64,000 bases of DNA from Branchipolynoe longqiensis (lineage: Eukaryota > Annelida > Polychaeta > Phyllodocida > Polynoidae). Of this stretch, positions 10,106-20,392 are shown piece after piece; the first letter of the stretch is position 1, and each line of letters begins with the position of its first letter. The notes beneath the pieces are model-generated. The model ran no database searches. It worked only from the letters and a program-made list of their open reading frames with translations, and was not told the origin of the DNA. Made by a program: the position numbers and the translations under genes. Location of the stretch: NCBI GenBank assembly GCA_030323885.1, contig CM059192.1, positions 65,736,977 through 65,800,976 of the forward strand. The letters are read 5' to 3'.

Positions 10106-10145
10106 CCAGCAGGGGGCGCGCCCCAGCTGCCACCTGGTGGCGCCT
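10106..10145 (+). promoter_or_regulatory. CTCF-like motif pair
   Basis: CCAGCAGGGGGCGCG (10106-10120) is a full match to the CTCF core, and CCACCTGGTGGCGCC (about 10131-10145) matches with one mismatch. They lie in a GC islet (10030-10230) embedded in AT-rich repeats. Confidence 0.4.
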
Positions 10146-10396
10146 CTCGTCGGCGCCCCGCCGAACCGCCGGCCGCTCGGTGCGTTTCACCAACAAATCA
10201 CATGGTGGGAGTAACACAAGCAATTTGTCGGCCACAACCACGGTAGAAGCGAATTTAATATATATATATAAATTTATTATATATGCATATATATATGCAT
10301 GTGTATATGTATATATATATAATTCGTGATATATATGCAAGAATAACTAGTGATATATATATGTATCTATAGTTCAATATATATATGTATATATTA

Positions 10397-10842
10397 GGTA
10401 CCGGCAGCAAAATTTAAAAAAATGCCAATGGTCAAAATTATTTAAATTGCAGAATTTGACCTGATTGACCTTTTTCACCTAGGGCAAACCTATATAGTTA
10501 GAAAGCTGAGGTCATTGCGCTTCTTCTGGTACCATCCATGACTTTCTACGATGTAGTGAAAGGAAGCGCGAGCCCATTAAATAGACCCTGTTTTCAGAGT
10601 CGTTTTCAGTGACACCAGTAATGTAGGAATATTCACTAAATACACTCATCATACAAATGGAGTTTACTTAAATACAAACTTACTATATATTCAATCCAAC
10701 TAGAACATCGGATAGAACACATGTTGATGTTCTAGGTTATGCAATTTCATCAAAATCATATAGGTACAGAAATAGTTACAAGCATGTGAATATTGATGAA
10801 AAAAGCACCATTCCTGGACTTTTAATGGGCGCTGCCGGTACC
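10397..10842. mobile_element. 446-bp MITE with GGTACCGGCAGC termini
   Basis: A perfect 12-bp inverted terminal repeat, GGTACCGGCAGC and GCTGCCGGTACC, with TA on each side. The interior is AT-rich and unique in the window, with no coding capacity. The superfamily is not clear to me. Confidence 0.7.
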
Positions 10843-11261
10843 TATATATATATTATTCTTGATGTATATGTATATATATAAATCTTGATGTATATGGATA
10901 TATATAATTCATGATATATGTATATATAATACGTGATATATATGTATATATATTTCCTGATATATACACCCATATTAAATTATTACAATATATGTATGGC
11001 TAGGCTCTTTCGAACAGAGTCTGTAGGTTGGTGAGTGCATGGAAAGTTGCACCAACAGTTCTCGGGTTCTTTTCGGTTTTGGGTCGCCGCTCTCTTAGTA
11101 CGACGGGACCGGTGTCGTGCCAACTCGGCATATTACGCGAGACGTCAGCGAGACGTGCGATGTGAGCGAGACGTGAGGGAGACGTGAGGGAGACGTGCAG
11201 GCCCCGGGGTGTAGGGACCGTCCGGTGTGTCACCGGCACCCGGACATGGTCACGTGCTGAG

Positions 11262-11555
11262 GAGGCCACCCCCACCTCACCCCCACTCCACCTCACCCCC
11301 ACCTCACCTCACCCCCACCTCACCTCACCCCCACCTCACCCGACCTCACCCCACCTCACCCCCACCTCACCCCACCTCACCCCACCTCAACCCCACCTCA
11401 ACCCTACCTCAACCCCACCTCACCTCACTGGGTGTAGGTGCCGAGTGGGTGAGGGTATGGGTATGTGGGTATGTGAATGGGTGTGGGTGTGTGGGTATGG
11501 ATCATGTGTGTGGGTTATGGTGTGTGTATGTGTGTGTGTGGGTGTGCGTTATGAG
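11262..11555. repeat. CACCTCACCC minisatellite and GT-rich tract
   Basis: From about 11262 to 11430 there are degenerate CCCCACCTCACCC units, followed by GGGTATGTGGGTGTG-like repeats to 11555. Proline/threonine-rich frames here are artefacts. Confidence 0.85.
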
Positions 11556-11749
11556 TACCTATAACCGAAATCGTCTAAATCTCACCTAAGACTAATGACT
11601 AGAAATGATGAGTTCATTTTCCTAGTGGGTTCATCTCCCTCTATGTCTCACTCTCTCTGGCGTGTTTGCCAACATTCTGACTCCATGGGATTCAGAAGTA
11701 ACATGTTCTATTCAATTAACCCAGTATAGTATGCCCTTCTATGTAGCAG

Positions 11750-11862
11750 TAAATACTTAATACATGCACCAGTATCTAAGTTGGATATGTAGGTTCAGAT
11801 CTGGATAAGTGTTTTGCCTTTGAAAAGTTGACGTTGTTATGGGACTGTGCAACTTGAATTTC
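11750..11862 (+). repeat. Dispersed repeat R1, partial copy
   Basis: Contains CACCAGTATCTAAGTTGGAT, ATGTAGGTTCAGATCTGGAT and GGGACTGTGCAACTT. Confidence 0.6.
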
Positions 11863-12489
11863 ATTGTAAAATCCACGCGATGTGTTCTTTGTTTTGCCTT
11901 TGGAGAATGTATGATGTAAGTGGTCACGTGACTGCAGGTCCATGTATATATGTATATACACTATCTTGTACAATGCACCTTATATATTACCCACAATACA
12001 TATACATATATAAATATGCAGTCACAATACACATACAGGTATATATATTATATACAGTCACATGTTTATGCATAATATGTAGTATTGTGTTGAATTAAAC
12101 AGCTAACAAATGATGTCACTGTTCTTTTCTTAAATTCTATAGCAACTTATGTGCATAAGAAAACAGAAAAAATTCTCGGGCGTGAATGACAATGGAAACG
12201 CTCGTAGTTAGGGTTGGGGCCGTACGTGGCGCCACCAGTACCATGGTGTGGGAGAAGGAGTGGATACTTCGAGAATAATAGAACAATTAATAATAATAAA
12301 TCACTTCCGCGCCTTTATACTCACATAATGCTTATACATCCTATACACATGGCTAAAACAGACACATGCCATCTTTGATTCTTTATGACTAGCCTTTGCT
12401 AAGGCAACTCATTTTATAATTACTATGACTTGGACTATGCGACTCTTTGGGAATTTTTGTCATACCCATGACCACTATGCCTGTCAATA

Positions 12490-13380
12490 TGTATGTGTGT
12501 AGGGGGAGGGGGTGATGGGGAAGTGTGTGTGTGTAGGGTGGGAGGGTGAAATGTGTGTGTGTGTGGGTGGGTGATGGGGAAGTGTGTGTGTGGGGGTGAT
12601 GGGAGAAGTGTGTGTGTGTTGGGGGTGATGGGGAGGTGTGTGTGTGGGGGGGGGGGGGTGCTTGGCCAGTGGTAAGCAGACGGCGTCCGGGAAGCCGGTG
12701 CCCGGGGTGTAGGGCGGGGACGCCGGGCGCCAAGACCGGCAGGGGGCGCTCCTGGGGCGGGGCGGGGGCGGAGGGGGAGAACAGGGCAGGTAGACAGGTG
12801 GTGGGAGGGTGCTGGGAGTGGTGGAAGTGGATGGAGGGGGAGGGATGGGAGGCTTCCTTCCGGGCAAGGGGAAATGAGCCTGGGGAATGAGACTAGGGGT
12901 GGGTGGTGTGTGTGGAAGGGGAGGGGGAGGGCGACAAAGGTTTACACTGGGCAGATTTGAGAGTGTGGGGAGAGGGGAGAGAGGGGAGGGGCAAGTGGAG
13001 GTGGGGATAGGGAGAGGGGGAGGGGAGGGGGATGGGAGGGGGAGTGGGGAAGCTGGGGGGAGGGGAAGGAGTGGGGGAGGGGAGGACCGGTTGAGAGACG
13101 GGGAGGGGAGGAGAGGGGAACGAGAAGTGGGGGAAAGGGGAGGGTAATAGAAGTGGGGAGAGGGGGCAGTGGGGAAGAGGAGGAATGGAGGGGAGGGGGA
13201 GTGGGGAAGGGAGGGAAGAGGAATGGAGGGGAGGGGGAGTGGGGAAGATGGGAAGTGGATGGAGTGAGGAAGGGGGAAGGGGGAAGGGTTAGGAGTGGGT
13301 AGGGTGGGGAAGAGGGAGTGGGAGGGGGGAGGAGGGAGGGGTGGGGGTGGGGGGAGGGGAGGGGGTTGGTATAGGGGTGG
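12490..13380 (+). repeat. G-rich purine tract, quadruplex-prone
   Basis: GT repeats (12490-12660) then 700 bp of GGGGAGGGG-type sequence on the + strand. Many runs of G4 or more within short distances make G-quadruplexes likely. Proline-rich - strand frames are compositional. Confidence 0.85.
12735..12752 (+). promoter_or_regulatory. CTCF-like motif
   Basis: GACCGGCAGGGGGCGCTCC carries the AGGGGGCGC core and fits the CTCF consensus with one mismatch. It sits inside the G-rich tract, so chance occurrence is more likely than elsewhere. Confidence 0.3.
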
Positions 13381-13680
13381 GGACTGGCGACTGCGAGGCG
13401 GCAACCCTGGGAATTCCCATAGAGACCACCTGAAAAGTCGCCGTCATTGTCAACATCACATTCGTGCCCAGCGCCCGTTTAGCTGAATGGTGAGTCGGCG
13501 TCAATTTGACATGATTTACGTCCGTGTTTATACATGATGACACCGCCCGAGACGCCGGGTCGCCCGGCACGTCGTCAGGGGCGCATTTTACCCGCGCACC
13601 GCTCACGCTATTGCTTTGCGATTTGTTTGTGAACCAGTCCCCCCTTTCTTTAAGAAAAGAAAACAAGTGTTAAGCACACC
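13381..13680. other. Intergenic, nothing recognised
   Basis: GC-balanced sequence between two simple-repeat blocks. No gene or repeat recognised. Confidence 0.4.
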
Positions 13681-13714
13681 CGTCAAAATAAAAATAAAAT
13701 AAAGTCTTCCAAAA

Positions 13715-13900
13715 CATCATTATCATCACCGTCATTATCATCATCACCACCACCACCCCCACAACCATTACTACCACTACCACTACCACTACCACTACCA
13801 CTACCACTACCACTACCACTACAACCATAGCCACCACCACCGCTAACCACCATCGCCGCCACTGCCACTGCCACTGCCACTGCCACTGCCACCACCACCG
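13715..13900. repeat. (CAY)n trinucleotide tract
   Basis: (CCACTA)n and (CTGCCA)n hexamers at 13765-13895, preceded by CATCAT. Simple repeats only. Confidence 0.85.
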
Positions 13901-13906
13901 CCACCA

Positions 13907-14155
13907 AGCTCCACTGCCACCTAGCTCCACCGCCACCTAGCTGCACCGCCACCTAGCTGCACCACCACCTAGCTGCACCGCCACCTAGCCCCACCGCCAC
14001 CTAGCTGCACCGCCACCTAGGTGCACCGCCACCTAGCTGCACCGCCACCTAGCTGCACCGCCACCTAGCTCCACCGCCACCTAGCCCCACCGCTACCTAG
14101 CTCCACCGCCACCTAGCTCCACCGCCACCTAGCTCCACCGCCACCTCGCTCCACC
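13907..14155 (-). repeat. 16-bp minisatellite with CTCF-like core
   Basis: About 16 copies of CTGCACCGCCACCTAG and close variants. On the - strand each unit contains CTAGGTGGCGG, which overlaps the central part of the CTCF core (SYAGRKGGCR). Confidence 0.85.
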
Positions 14156-14344
14156 GCTACTACTACTACTACCACCACCATCACCACCACTACTACCACT
14201 ATCAGTACCACTACAACCACCATCCCCACCACTAACCACCCACAGTACTACTAGTACCACTACAGCCATCACAACCACCACTAACCACCACTAACCACCC
14301 CTACAACCACCAGCCCTACAACCACCACCACTACTACTACTACT

Positions 14345-14426
<82 letters not shown>

Positions 14427-14470
14427 TTAGTATTACTACCACCCCCGCCTACCCTACCTACTACCTCCAC
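14156..14470. repeat. (ACT)n / (ACC)n trinucleotide tract
   Basis: Long ACT run at about 14327-14430 flanked by ACC/ACT mixtures. The polyserine frame on the - strand is not a gene. Confidence 0.9.
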
Positions 14471-14564
14471 ATCCACCACCGCCGCGCACATAAACTGGTT
14501 ACAATCGGATCAGTTATAATACTTATATAATGCCAGCCTCCCCATTTGGAACAAACACTCATGC

Positions 14565-14985
14565 GGATTCCCCACGCTTTGAATCATATGGGTTCGCCAC
14601 GTTTTGAATCATGTGGATTAGCCACCTTTTGAATCATGTGGATTAACCACACTTTGAATCATGTGGGTTCGACACACTTTGAATCATGTGGATTAACCAC
14701 GCTTTGAATCCTGTGGGTTCGACACACTTTGAATCATGTGGATTAACCACGCTTTGAATCCTGTGGGTTCGACACACTTTGAATCATGTGGATTAACCAC
14801 ACTTTGAATCATGTGGATTCACAACGTTTTGAATCATGTGGGTTCGACATGCTTTGAATCATGTGGATTAACCACGCTTTGAATCCTGTGGGTTCGACAC
14901 ACTTTGAATCATGTGGATTAACCACACTTTGAATCATGTGGATTCACAACGTTTTGAATCATGTGGGTTCGACACGCTTTGAATC
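14565..14985. repeat. 25-bp tandem repeat
   Basis: About 17 copies of a unit alternating ATGTGGATTAACCACACTTT-GAATC and ATGTGGGTTCGACACACTTT-GAATC. The alternation of two unit types suggests a 50-bp or longer higher-order unit. Confidence 0.85.
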
Positions 14986-15339
14986 TAGGTTTGCTCACGA
15001 ATATGCTATATATCGGTTCCTTCCACCCACCCACCCACAAATCCTAACAAAAAACAGAGCAGACAGTTCATCATCCGGTACTCGATGCGTTTAATCCTAG
15101 TAAATCCAATTTTGACACGCATCGACCTGATACAGGCTTATAAGCCTAACAAAATCAGAAGTGGATGAGTATGAGTGAGTATGAGTATACAATAGTCCTA
15201 GGCTTAGGCATACCACTGCCAGGAAATCACGGCAATTTTACTGCAAATGTAATTTCCGCCCCCCCCCCACCCCCACCTTTTGGTTGTTGACAAATTCTGC
15301 TTTTATTCCTAATTACTATACACAATATATCACAATTAT

Positions 15340-15747
<408 letters not shown>

Positions 15748-16030
15748 TATACACATATATAAATATATATAGACGTGCCTGTTGTAACATTTTCCGATGT
15801 TTTGATATTCAGGATTATTGGAAAGCGCTACAAATCAGGGCAGACATTTCCGTAGGGTGTTCAAGCCAAGGTCGACGAACTGCTTGTAAAACGAGACAAA
15901 TGCGCGCCGCCCACCGACTCGCTTCACACCTCAAGGTCATGGACATGACCTCAAGGTCAGTCGAAGGCCACGTCAAGGTCACCGCCTTATTTATAGACGT
16001 TTTATCCGAAGCTTCCCTTCTCGTGGTGTC
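15748..16030. other. Intergenic, short AAGGTCA cluster
   Basis: No gene. Four AAGGTCA half-sites occur between about 15930 and 15980 (TCAAGGTCATGGACATGACC and nearby), which resemble nuclear-receptor half-sites, but the run may be a small tandem repeat. Confidence 0.35.
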
Positions 16031-16037
16031 CTTCCAA

Positions 16038-16466
16038 AAGTGAGTGTGTGAGAGTGAGAGAGTGCGAGTGAGTGTGTGAGGCTGTGTGAGTATGTGAGTG
16101 TGTGTGTGCGTGAATGTGTGTGTAAGTGTGTGTGTGTGTTTGAGAGTGTGTTTAGTGTGTGAGTGTGTTTGAGAGTGTGTTTGAGTGTGTGTGTGAGAGT
16201 GTGTGAGAATCTGTGTGAATGAGCGTGTGTGAGTGTGTGTGCGTTAGTGTGTGTGAATGTGTGTAAGTGTGAGTGTGTGAGTATGTGTGTGAGTGTGTGA
16301 ATGTGTGAGTGTGTGAATGAGTGTGTGTGAGTGTGTGAATGAGTGTGAATGTATATGTGAGTGTGTGTGACTGTGTGTGTGAATGTGTGAATGTGTGTAT
16401 GAGTGTGTGAATGAGTGTGTGTGAATGTGTGTGAGTGTGTGAGTGTGTGTGAGTGTGTGTGAAGGG
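16038..16466. repeat. GTGTGAGTGT tract
   Basis: Degenerate (TG)n with GA interruptions over 430 bp. Histidine/threonine-rich frames on the - strand are artefacts. Confidence 0.9.
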
Positions 16467-16554
16467 GAAGGGGGTAATACGAATAGTTCATAGAAACACG
16501 CGCCTCACACCGGACTTAATCTGAAAACTGGCAAATGAGAACCAGGGCGATATA

Positions 16555-16856
16555 TCTCAGAATATGACAAAAACTAAAACCATCAGACTATGTGACTTTA
16601 AGGTTGCATAGAGCTTCCATCTCCCGTGTTGGTAGATCGTGGGATTGTGGGTTCGAATCCTGGTCGAGTCAAACCAATTGATACTGGTTGCTACCTAGCC
16701 AGGCGCTCGGCATTAATAGGATAGGGCAAGGAGCAGTGGAATAAGGAAGGCCAATCGTCCGTGATTGAAATTTCCCCTGCTTAAACAACTAATGTACCAA
16801 AAATAAAATAGTCTGATGGTTTTGAGTTTGTGTCATTTTCTGAGATAAATATATCA
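16555..16856. mobile_element. Inverted-repeat element split by a SINE
   Basis: Left arm TATCTCAGAATATGACAAAA...ACCATCAGACTATGTGAC and right arm AATAGTCTGATGGTTTTGAG...GTCATTTTCTGAGATA are inverted copies of about 45 bp. The only interior is a SINE variant (16610-16800). Similar arm sequence occurs at 39751-39815 and 51360-51395. Confidence 0.55.
16610..16800 (+). mobile_element. SINE variant with alternative tail, copy 1
   Basis: tRNA-like head with box B GGTTCGAATCC, then TCGAGTCAAACCAATTGATA and GGCATTAATAGGATAGGGCA like the main SINE. After GGAGCAGTGGAATAAGGAAG it departs and ends AAATTTCCCCTGCTTAAACA-ACTAA. The only other copy is at 24085. Confidence 0.75.
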
Positions 16857-16975
16857 GATGTATTAATAAATGCACCAGTATTTATTTTAGATGCATAGGA
16901 ACAAATCTCGATAATTGTTTTAGTATTTAAAATTTGATGTTTTAATCGGACTGTGCAGCTTTAAGAAAAATGGCG
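16857..16975 (+). repeat. Dispersed repeat R1, partial copy
   Basis: Contains ATGCACCAGTATTTATTTTA, CAAATCTCGATAATTGTTTT and ATCGGACTGTGCAGCTTTAA. Confidence 0.5.
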
Positions 16976-17017
16976 CCCACACAAAGCAAGAGTAAGCAGT
17001 TGTTAGCTGAAACTGGG

Positions 17018-17341
17018 TGTGGTGGTCTAATCGGTATAGCGTGGGCCTAGCCTGCGGAAGGTCAGGCGTTCGCTTCCTGGTCGAGTCAAACCAATGACTT
17101 TAAAATTGATACTTGTCACTTCCTAGCCTGGAACTTGGCATTAATAGGATAGACCCAGGACTGGTTAGCTCAGTGTCAGGATAATGTGACTGAGTGGGAT
17201 ATTGTGTCATGGTGCTGGCAGCCTGATTTCCCAGTGGGGCTGCACTATAAAGTCACCATGAGTGTACACTGTCACAAGTCGATACCTATCCTGATATGAC
17301 CTTAGATGTTGCCAGGACGTAAAACACCATCAAACAAACAA
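17018..17341 (+). mobile_element. SINE copy S2, full length
   Basis: Head GGTGGTCTAATCGGTATAGC (box A-like) and a decayed box B, body TCGAGTCAAACCAATGACTT, GGATAATGTGACTGAGTGGG, CCCAGTGGGGCTGCACTATA, and tail CTGATATGACCTTAGATGTT-GCCAGGACGTAAAAC followed by AAAC repeats. SINEs are transcribed by Pol III and moved by a partner LINE, which is not seen here. Confidence 0.9.
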
Positions 17342-17517
17342 GTCTGACGTCAAAGTTTCCAGTGAGCAACAATAGTGAAGCTTTCTGCAAACATGCCGCA
17401 ACACCCACGTCAAACCCTTCTGACACTAGTGACAGCTAGCTGACTCTGACGCGCGGACGTTGACACCGGGGTTGACAGTTGACAGTTGTCATGCCTGCTA
17501 TGGTTGGGCATGTCGAT

Positions 17518-17680
17518 AGGCCTAGCTGGCCCGGACTTGTGACACTGACAGTCAGGTGGCGGTGTCAGTAAGGGCTGGTGACTGACACCTGGTTTACACA
17601 CAGCTGGTCCGGACTTGTGACACTGACAGCCAGGTGGCGGTACCAGTAGGGGTTGGTGACTGACACCTGGTTTACACACA
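17518..17680. repeat. Two-copy tandem duplication, about 80 bp
   Basis: GGACTTGTGACACTGACAGY and GACTGACACCTGGTTTACAC occur twice in order, the second copy differing at several bases. Confidence 0.85.
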
Positions 17681-17739
17681 TGGAAGAGGAAGCTATATGA
17701 GGAAATCAAGAAACTAAAAAAAAACCACCAACAAAACAC

Positions 17740-17985
17740 AAATCAATTGGCAGTTATATTTGGGTCATTCCGCGTTGCCTGTCAACCACAGTCTCACAGT
17801 TACCTAATTCCATCTGATTGATATCCTCTAAAAGAAATCATTCTCTCTTCTAACGAAGCTCTAATCAATTATCATTTATATTTGAGTCATTCCGCATATT
17901 ACAGCTAGTAGTTATTACATGCTGTCTGCCAGCCACAGTTACCAAGTTTCTTCTAATTGCTAGCCTACAAAGGAAAGTAATTCTC
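17740..17985. repeat. Two-copy diverged tandem duplication
   Basis: AATCAATTGGCAGTTATATT-TGGGTCATTCCGC at 17742 recurs as AATCAATTATCATTTATATT-TGAGTCATTCCGC at 17871, and both are followed by a CCACAGT...TTACC stretch. Function unknown. Confidence 0.6.
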
Positions 17986-17989
17986 TCTC

Positions 17990-18265
17990 CCTATCCCCCT
18001 CTTTCTCCCGTCTTCACCCTCTCCCTTTCCCTCTCTCCTTTTCTCTATCTCCCTCTCTCTCTCTCTTCTTCTCTATTCTTCTTTCTCTCTCCCCTCTTCC
18101 CCCCTCTCTGTCTACTTCTCTCCCTCTCCTTCTATCTCTCTCCCTCTCCTCCCTTTCCCCTCTCCACCCTCTCTGTCCCTCTCTCTGTCCCTCTCTCTCC
18201 TTCTCTATTTGTCTTTCTCTCTGCCCCTCTCTTTCTCTTTCTTTCTTTCTCTCTCTCTCTCCGAG
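17990..18265. repeat. CT-rich polypyrimidine tract
   Basis: CTCTCTCC and TTTCTTTC repeats; the charged arginine/glutamate frame on the - strand is compositional. Confidence 0.9.
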
Positions 18266-18444
18266 CTGATCCTCAGAATGTAGGTCATTTACATCGATAG
18301 CGGCCTGTTTCTTATTCAAGACAAATAATAGCAACAGGCGAAAACATTGCGTACAAATTCTGGTTCTTTCATCGACGTGAAAACGAGGCGCAGGATTGTC
18401 ATTCTGCCGGGTTGCTTTACGGTGGCCCTTCACCTCCTTCAGGA

Positions 18445-18668
18445 TTGCCTTCATACTCGCATAATTCTTATACATCATATATATATATATATATATATAT
18501 ACGATGTATAACGTATTATGCGAGTATAAAGATACGTAAGGGAATATTACTTATTACTATTATTATTATTTTTGTTATCCTCCGTAAGATACAACACTTT
18601 ACAGGTGTCGCCATCTCGCCCACCTCATCTCCCCGGATATTGACCAGTGTCAGTCGCACCAGAGGATA
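18445..18668. mobile_element. TA-core palindromic element (family P), long form
   Basis: TCATACTCGCATAATTCTTA-TACATC, a (TA)n core, then GATGTATAACGTATTATGCG-AGTATAAAGATACG form a hairpin with a microsatellite loop. The right flank (ATCCTCCGTAAGATACAACA, GGTGTCGCCATCTCG, GACCAGTGTCAGTCGCACC) is shared with 39374-39565 and 45860-46050, so the mobile unit extends beyond the hairpin. Confidence 0.75.
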
Positions 18669-18670
18669 TA

Positions 18671-18859
18671 CAGTAAAACCTCTCTAACCGACCACCTCCA
18701 CAGATCGACCACTCCCTTATATCGATCGCTTTATTTGGATCCTAAACAATCGCCCACACAATACCTGTGTAACGATAAAAAATCCTTAAGCTGACCACCT
18801 CCCTAAGTGGACCTTTTAATTTCGGTCTCAAGGTTGGGCGATTTAGAGAGGTTTAACTG
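18671..18859. mobile_element. pogo-like MITE, copy 3
   Basis: CAGTAAAACCTCTCTAACCG at the left, TTTAGAGAGGTTTAACTG at the right, flanked by TA. Directly abuts the family P element. Confidence 0.85.
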
Positions 18860-19563
18860 TATAAATATATTCTCTCCTGCGTGACTGCGCTGCTTGTGAA
18901 CACCACTTATTGTGCTTTACTATTTTAGGAAACGTCATGCTCTTGTGAGACAGGGATTGCTAGAAGGAATGCTAAGTCAATTACATAGAACTTGTCAATG
19001 CTGAATCGCCTCATGTTGAAGTCAACATGGATAATTCGGGGCACGAAAGCATATGACCAACATGCTGCTGACGCTCTCCCCTGGCGCCATTTTACGGGTA
19101 GAGATCGAACTCTGCACTCCCATGCCACCTAGCGAAAATTACAGCCACCCCATGTGGAACCGGCCCGAGCTGCTCACTTCTCCACAGCATCCGAACCAGG
19201 CTGGTGCGTGGATCTGTCTCGCCTTTTCTCAGCCACCCCACCCTCCCATCTGAAATACCTAAAGGGCTAGGGTTGAGCATCCTGGTAGCCAACACAAATT
19301 ATGATGAGATAAACTGAACAAGACAATATACCTATGAGATACTACGATCCATTCAAATAATAAAAACCCTTAATTACCACTTCATATACTGTGCTTTTGC
19401 GTTACTGAATTCTATAGTCCAGCATTTCCAGATACACAGGGAAATTCACATTAAAGGTTTTCCTTTAAAATATCTCCAGAAGTTGACATCTTTAAATTAC
19501 AACTAACTTCAAAGTGAAGCCCATCATACCAATCAACCTAAAATATTTATCTAAAAAATATTT
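18860..19563. other. Intergenic, nothing recognised
   Basis: No gene, repeat or conserved frame recognised. A short frame near 19092-19295 is not supported by anything else. Confidence 0.4.
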
Positions 19564-19880
19564 CCTTGTTTGTTGTTTATGTCCTAGTAACATATAATGT
19601 CATATGAAGACGAGCACTGACTTGGGGCAGTACACACTCAGTGTGACTTTATAGCGTTGCCCCACTGGGAAACCAGGCCACTAGTGCCATGACACAAAAT
19701 CACACACAGTCACATTATCCTGATACTGTGCTAACCAGTCCTTGTCCTATCCTATAAATGCTGAGTGGCTGGCTGTGTAGCGACAAGTATCAATTTGATA
19801 AGTCACTGATTTGACTCAGCTGGGATTCAAACTTCCGCACTGGAAGCTTGCGCTCGACCAATTAGACCACCACGTCTGGT
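19564..19880 (-). mobile_element. SINE copy S3
   Basis: Minus strand; head ACCAGACGTGGTGGTCTAAT-TGGTCGAGCGC with box B GTTTGAATCCC, then the standard body, ending in the GTTACTAGGACATAAACAAC tail. Head type 1 (TGGTCTAAT). Confidence 0.85.
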
Positions 19881-20046
19881 GAAAAAACAAAGATGTCAGA
19901 AATTAAAAACCATTGGAATATGCAATTTTATTGACATCTTAATCAGTTTATTTCCTAAAAGAATTGCAGGCACAACAAACTGGTGCGAACTGTCAAGTTA
20001 CATTTGGATGGCAATTCATTCATCTTCGCGAAAAAAAAGAGAAAGA

Positions 20047-20392
20047 CCAGACGGGATGGCTGAATGAGTTGAGCGTTCTTCTCCCGCTTTGGTAGATCAT
20101 GGAATTCGAACTCATCGGTTCAAACCACGGGCGAGTAAAACCAAAGTCTTAAAAATGTATACTTGTCACTTCCTAGCCAGGCACTCAGCATTATTCGGAT
20201 ATGGCAAGAACTGGTTGGCTCAGTATCAGGATAATGTGACTGAGTGGGATATAAGGTCATGGTGCACGCAGCCTGGTCTCCCAGTGGGGCAGCACTATTA
20301 AAGTCGGCATGAGTGTGCACTGTCACAAATTGCTACCAATCCTTATATGACCTTAGATGTTGCCAGGACGTAAAACTCTAACAACCAACCGG
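20047..20392 (+). mobile_element. SINE copy S4, head type 2
   Basis: Head CCAGACGGGATGGCTGAATG-AGTTGAGCG resembles a class II (Leu/Ser-like) tRNA. The body (TGTATACTTGTCACTTCCTA, AGGATAATGTGACTGAGTGG) and tail (ATGACCTTAGATGTTGCCAG-GACGTAAAACTC) are the same as in head type 1 copies. Confidence 0.85.

Noticed and set aside
12484..13404. 306-codon proline-rich frame on the - strand
   Set aside because: It is the complement of a G-rich purine tract with overlapping frames in other phases; purely compositional.
17018..17100. tRNA gene
   Set aside because: The tRNA-like head is part of a SINE found many times in the window and box B is decayed.
18014..18478. 154-codon Arg/Glu-rich frame
   Set aside because: Complement of a CT-rich tract; no heptad pattern or conserved ends.
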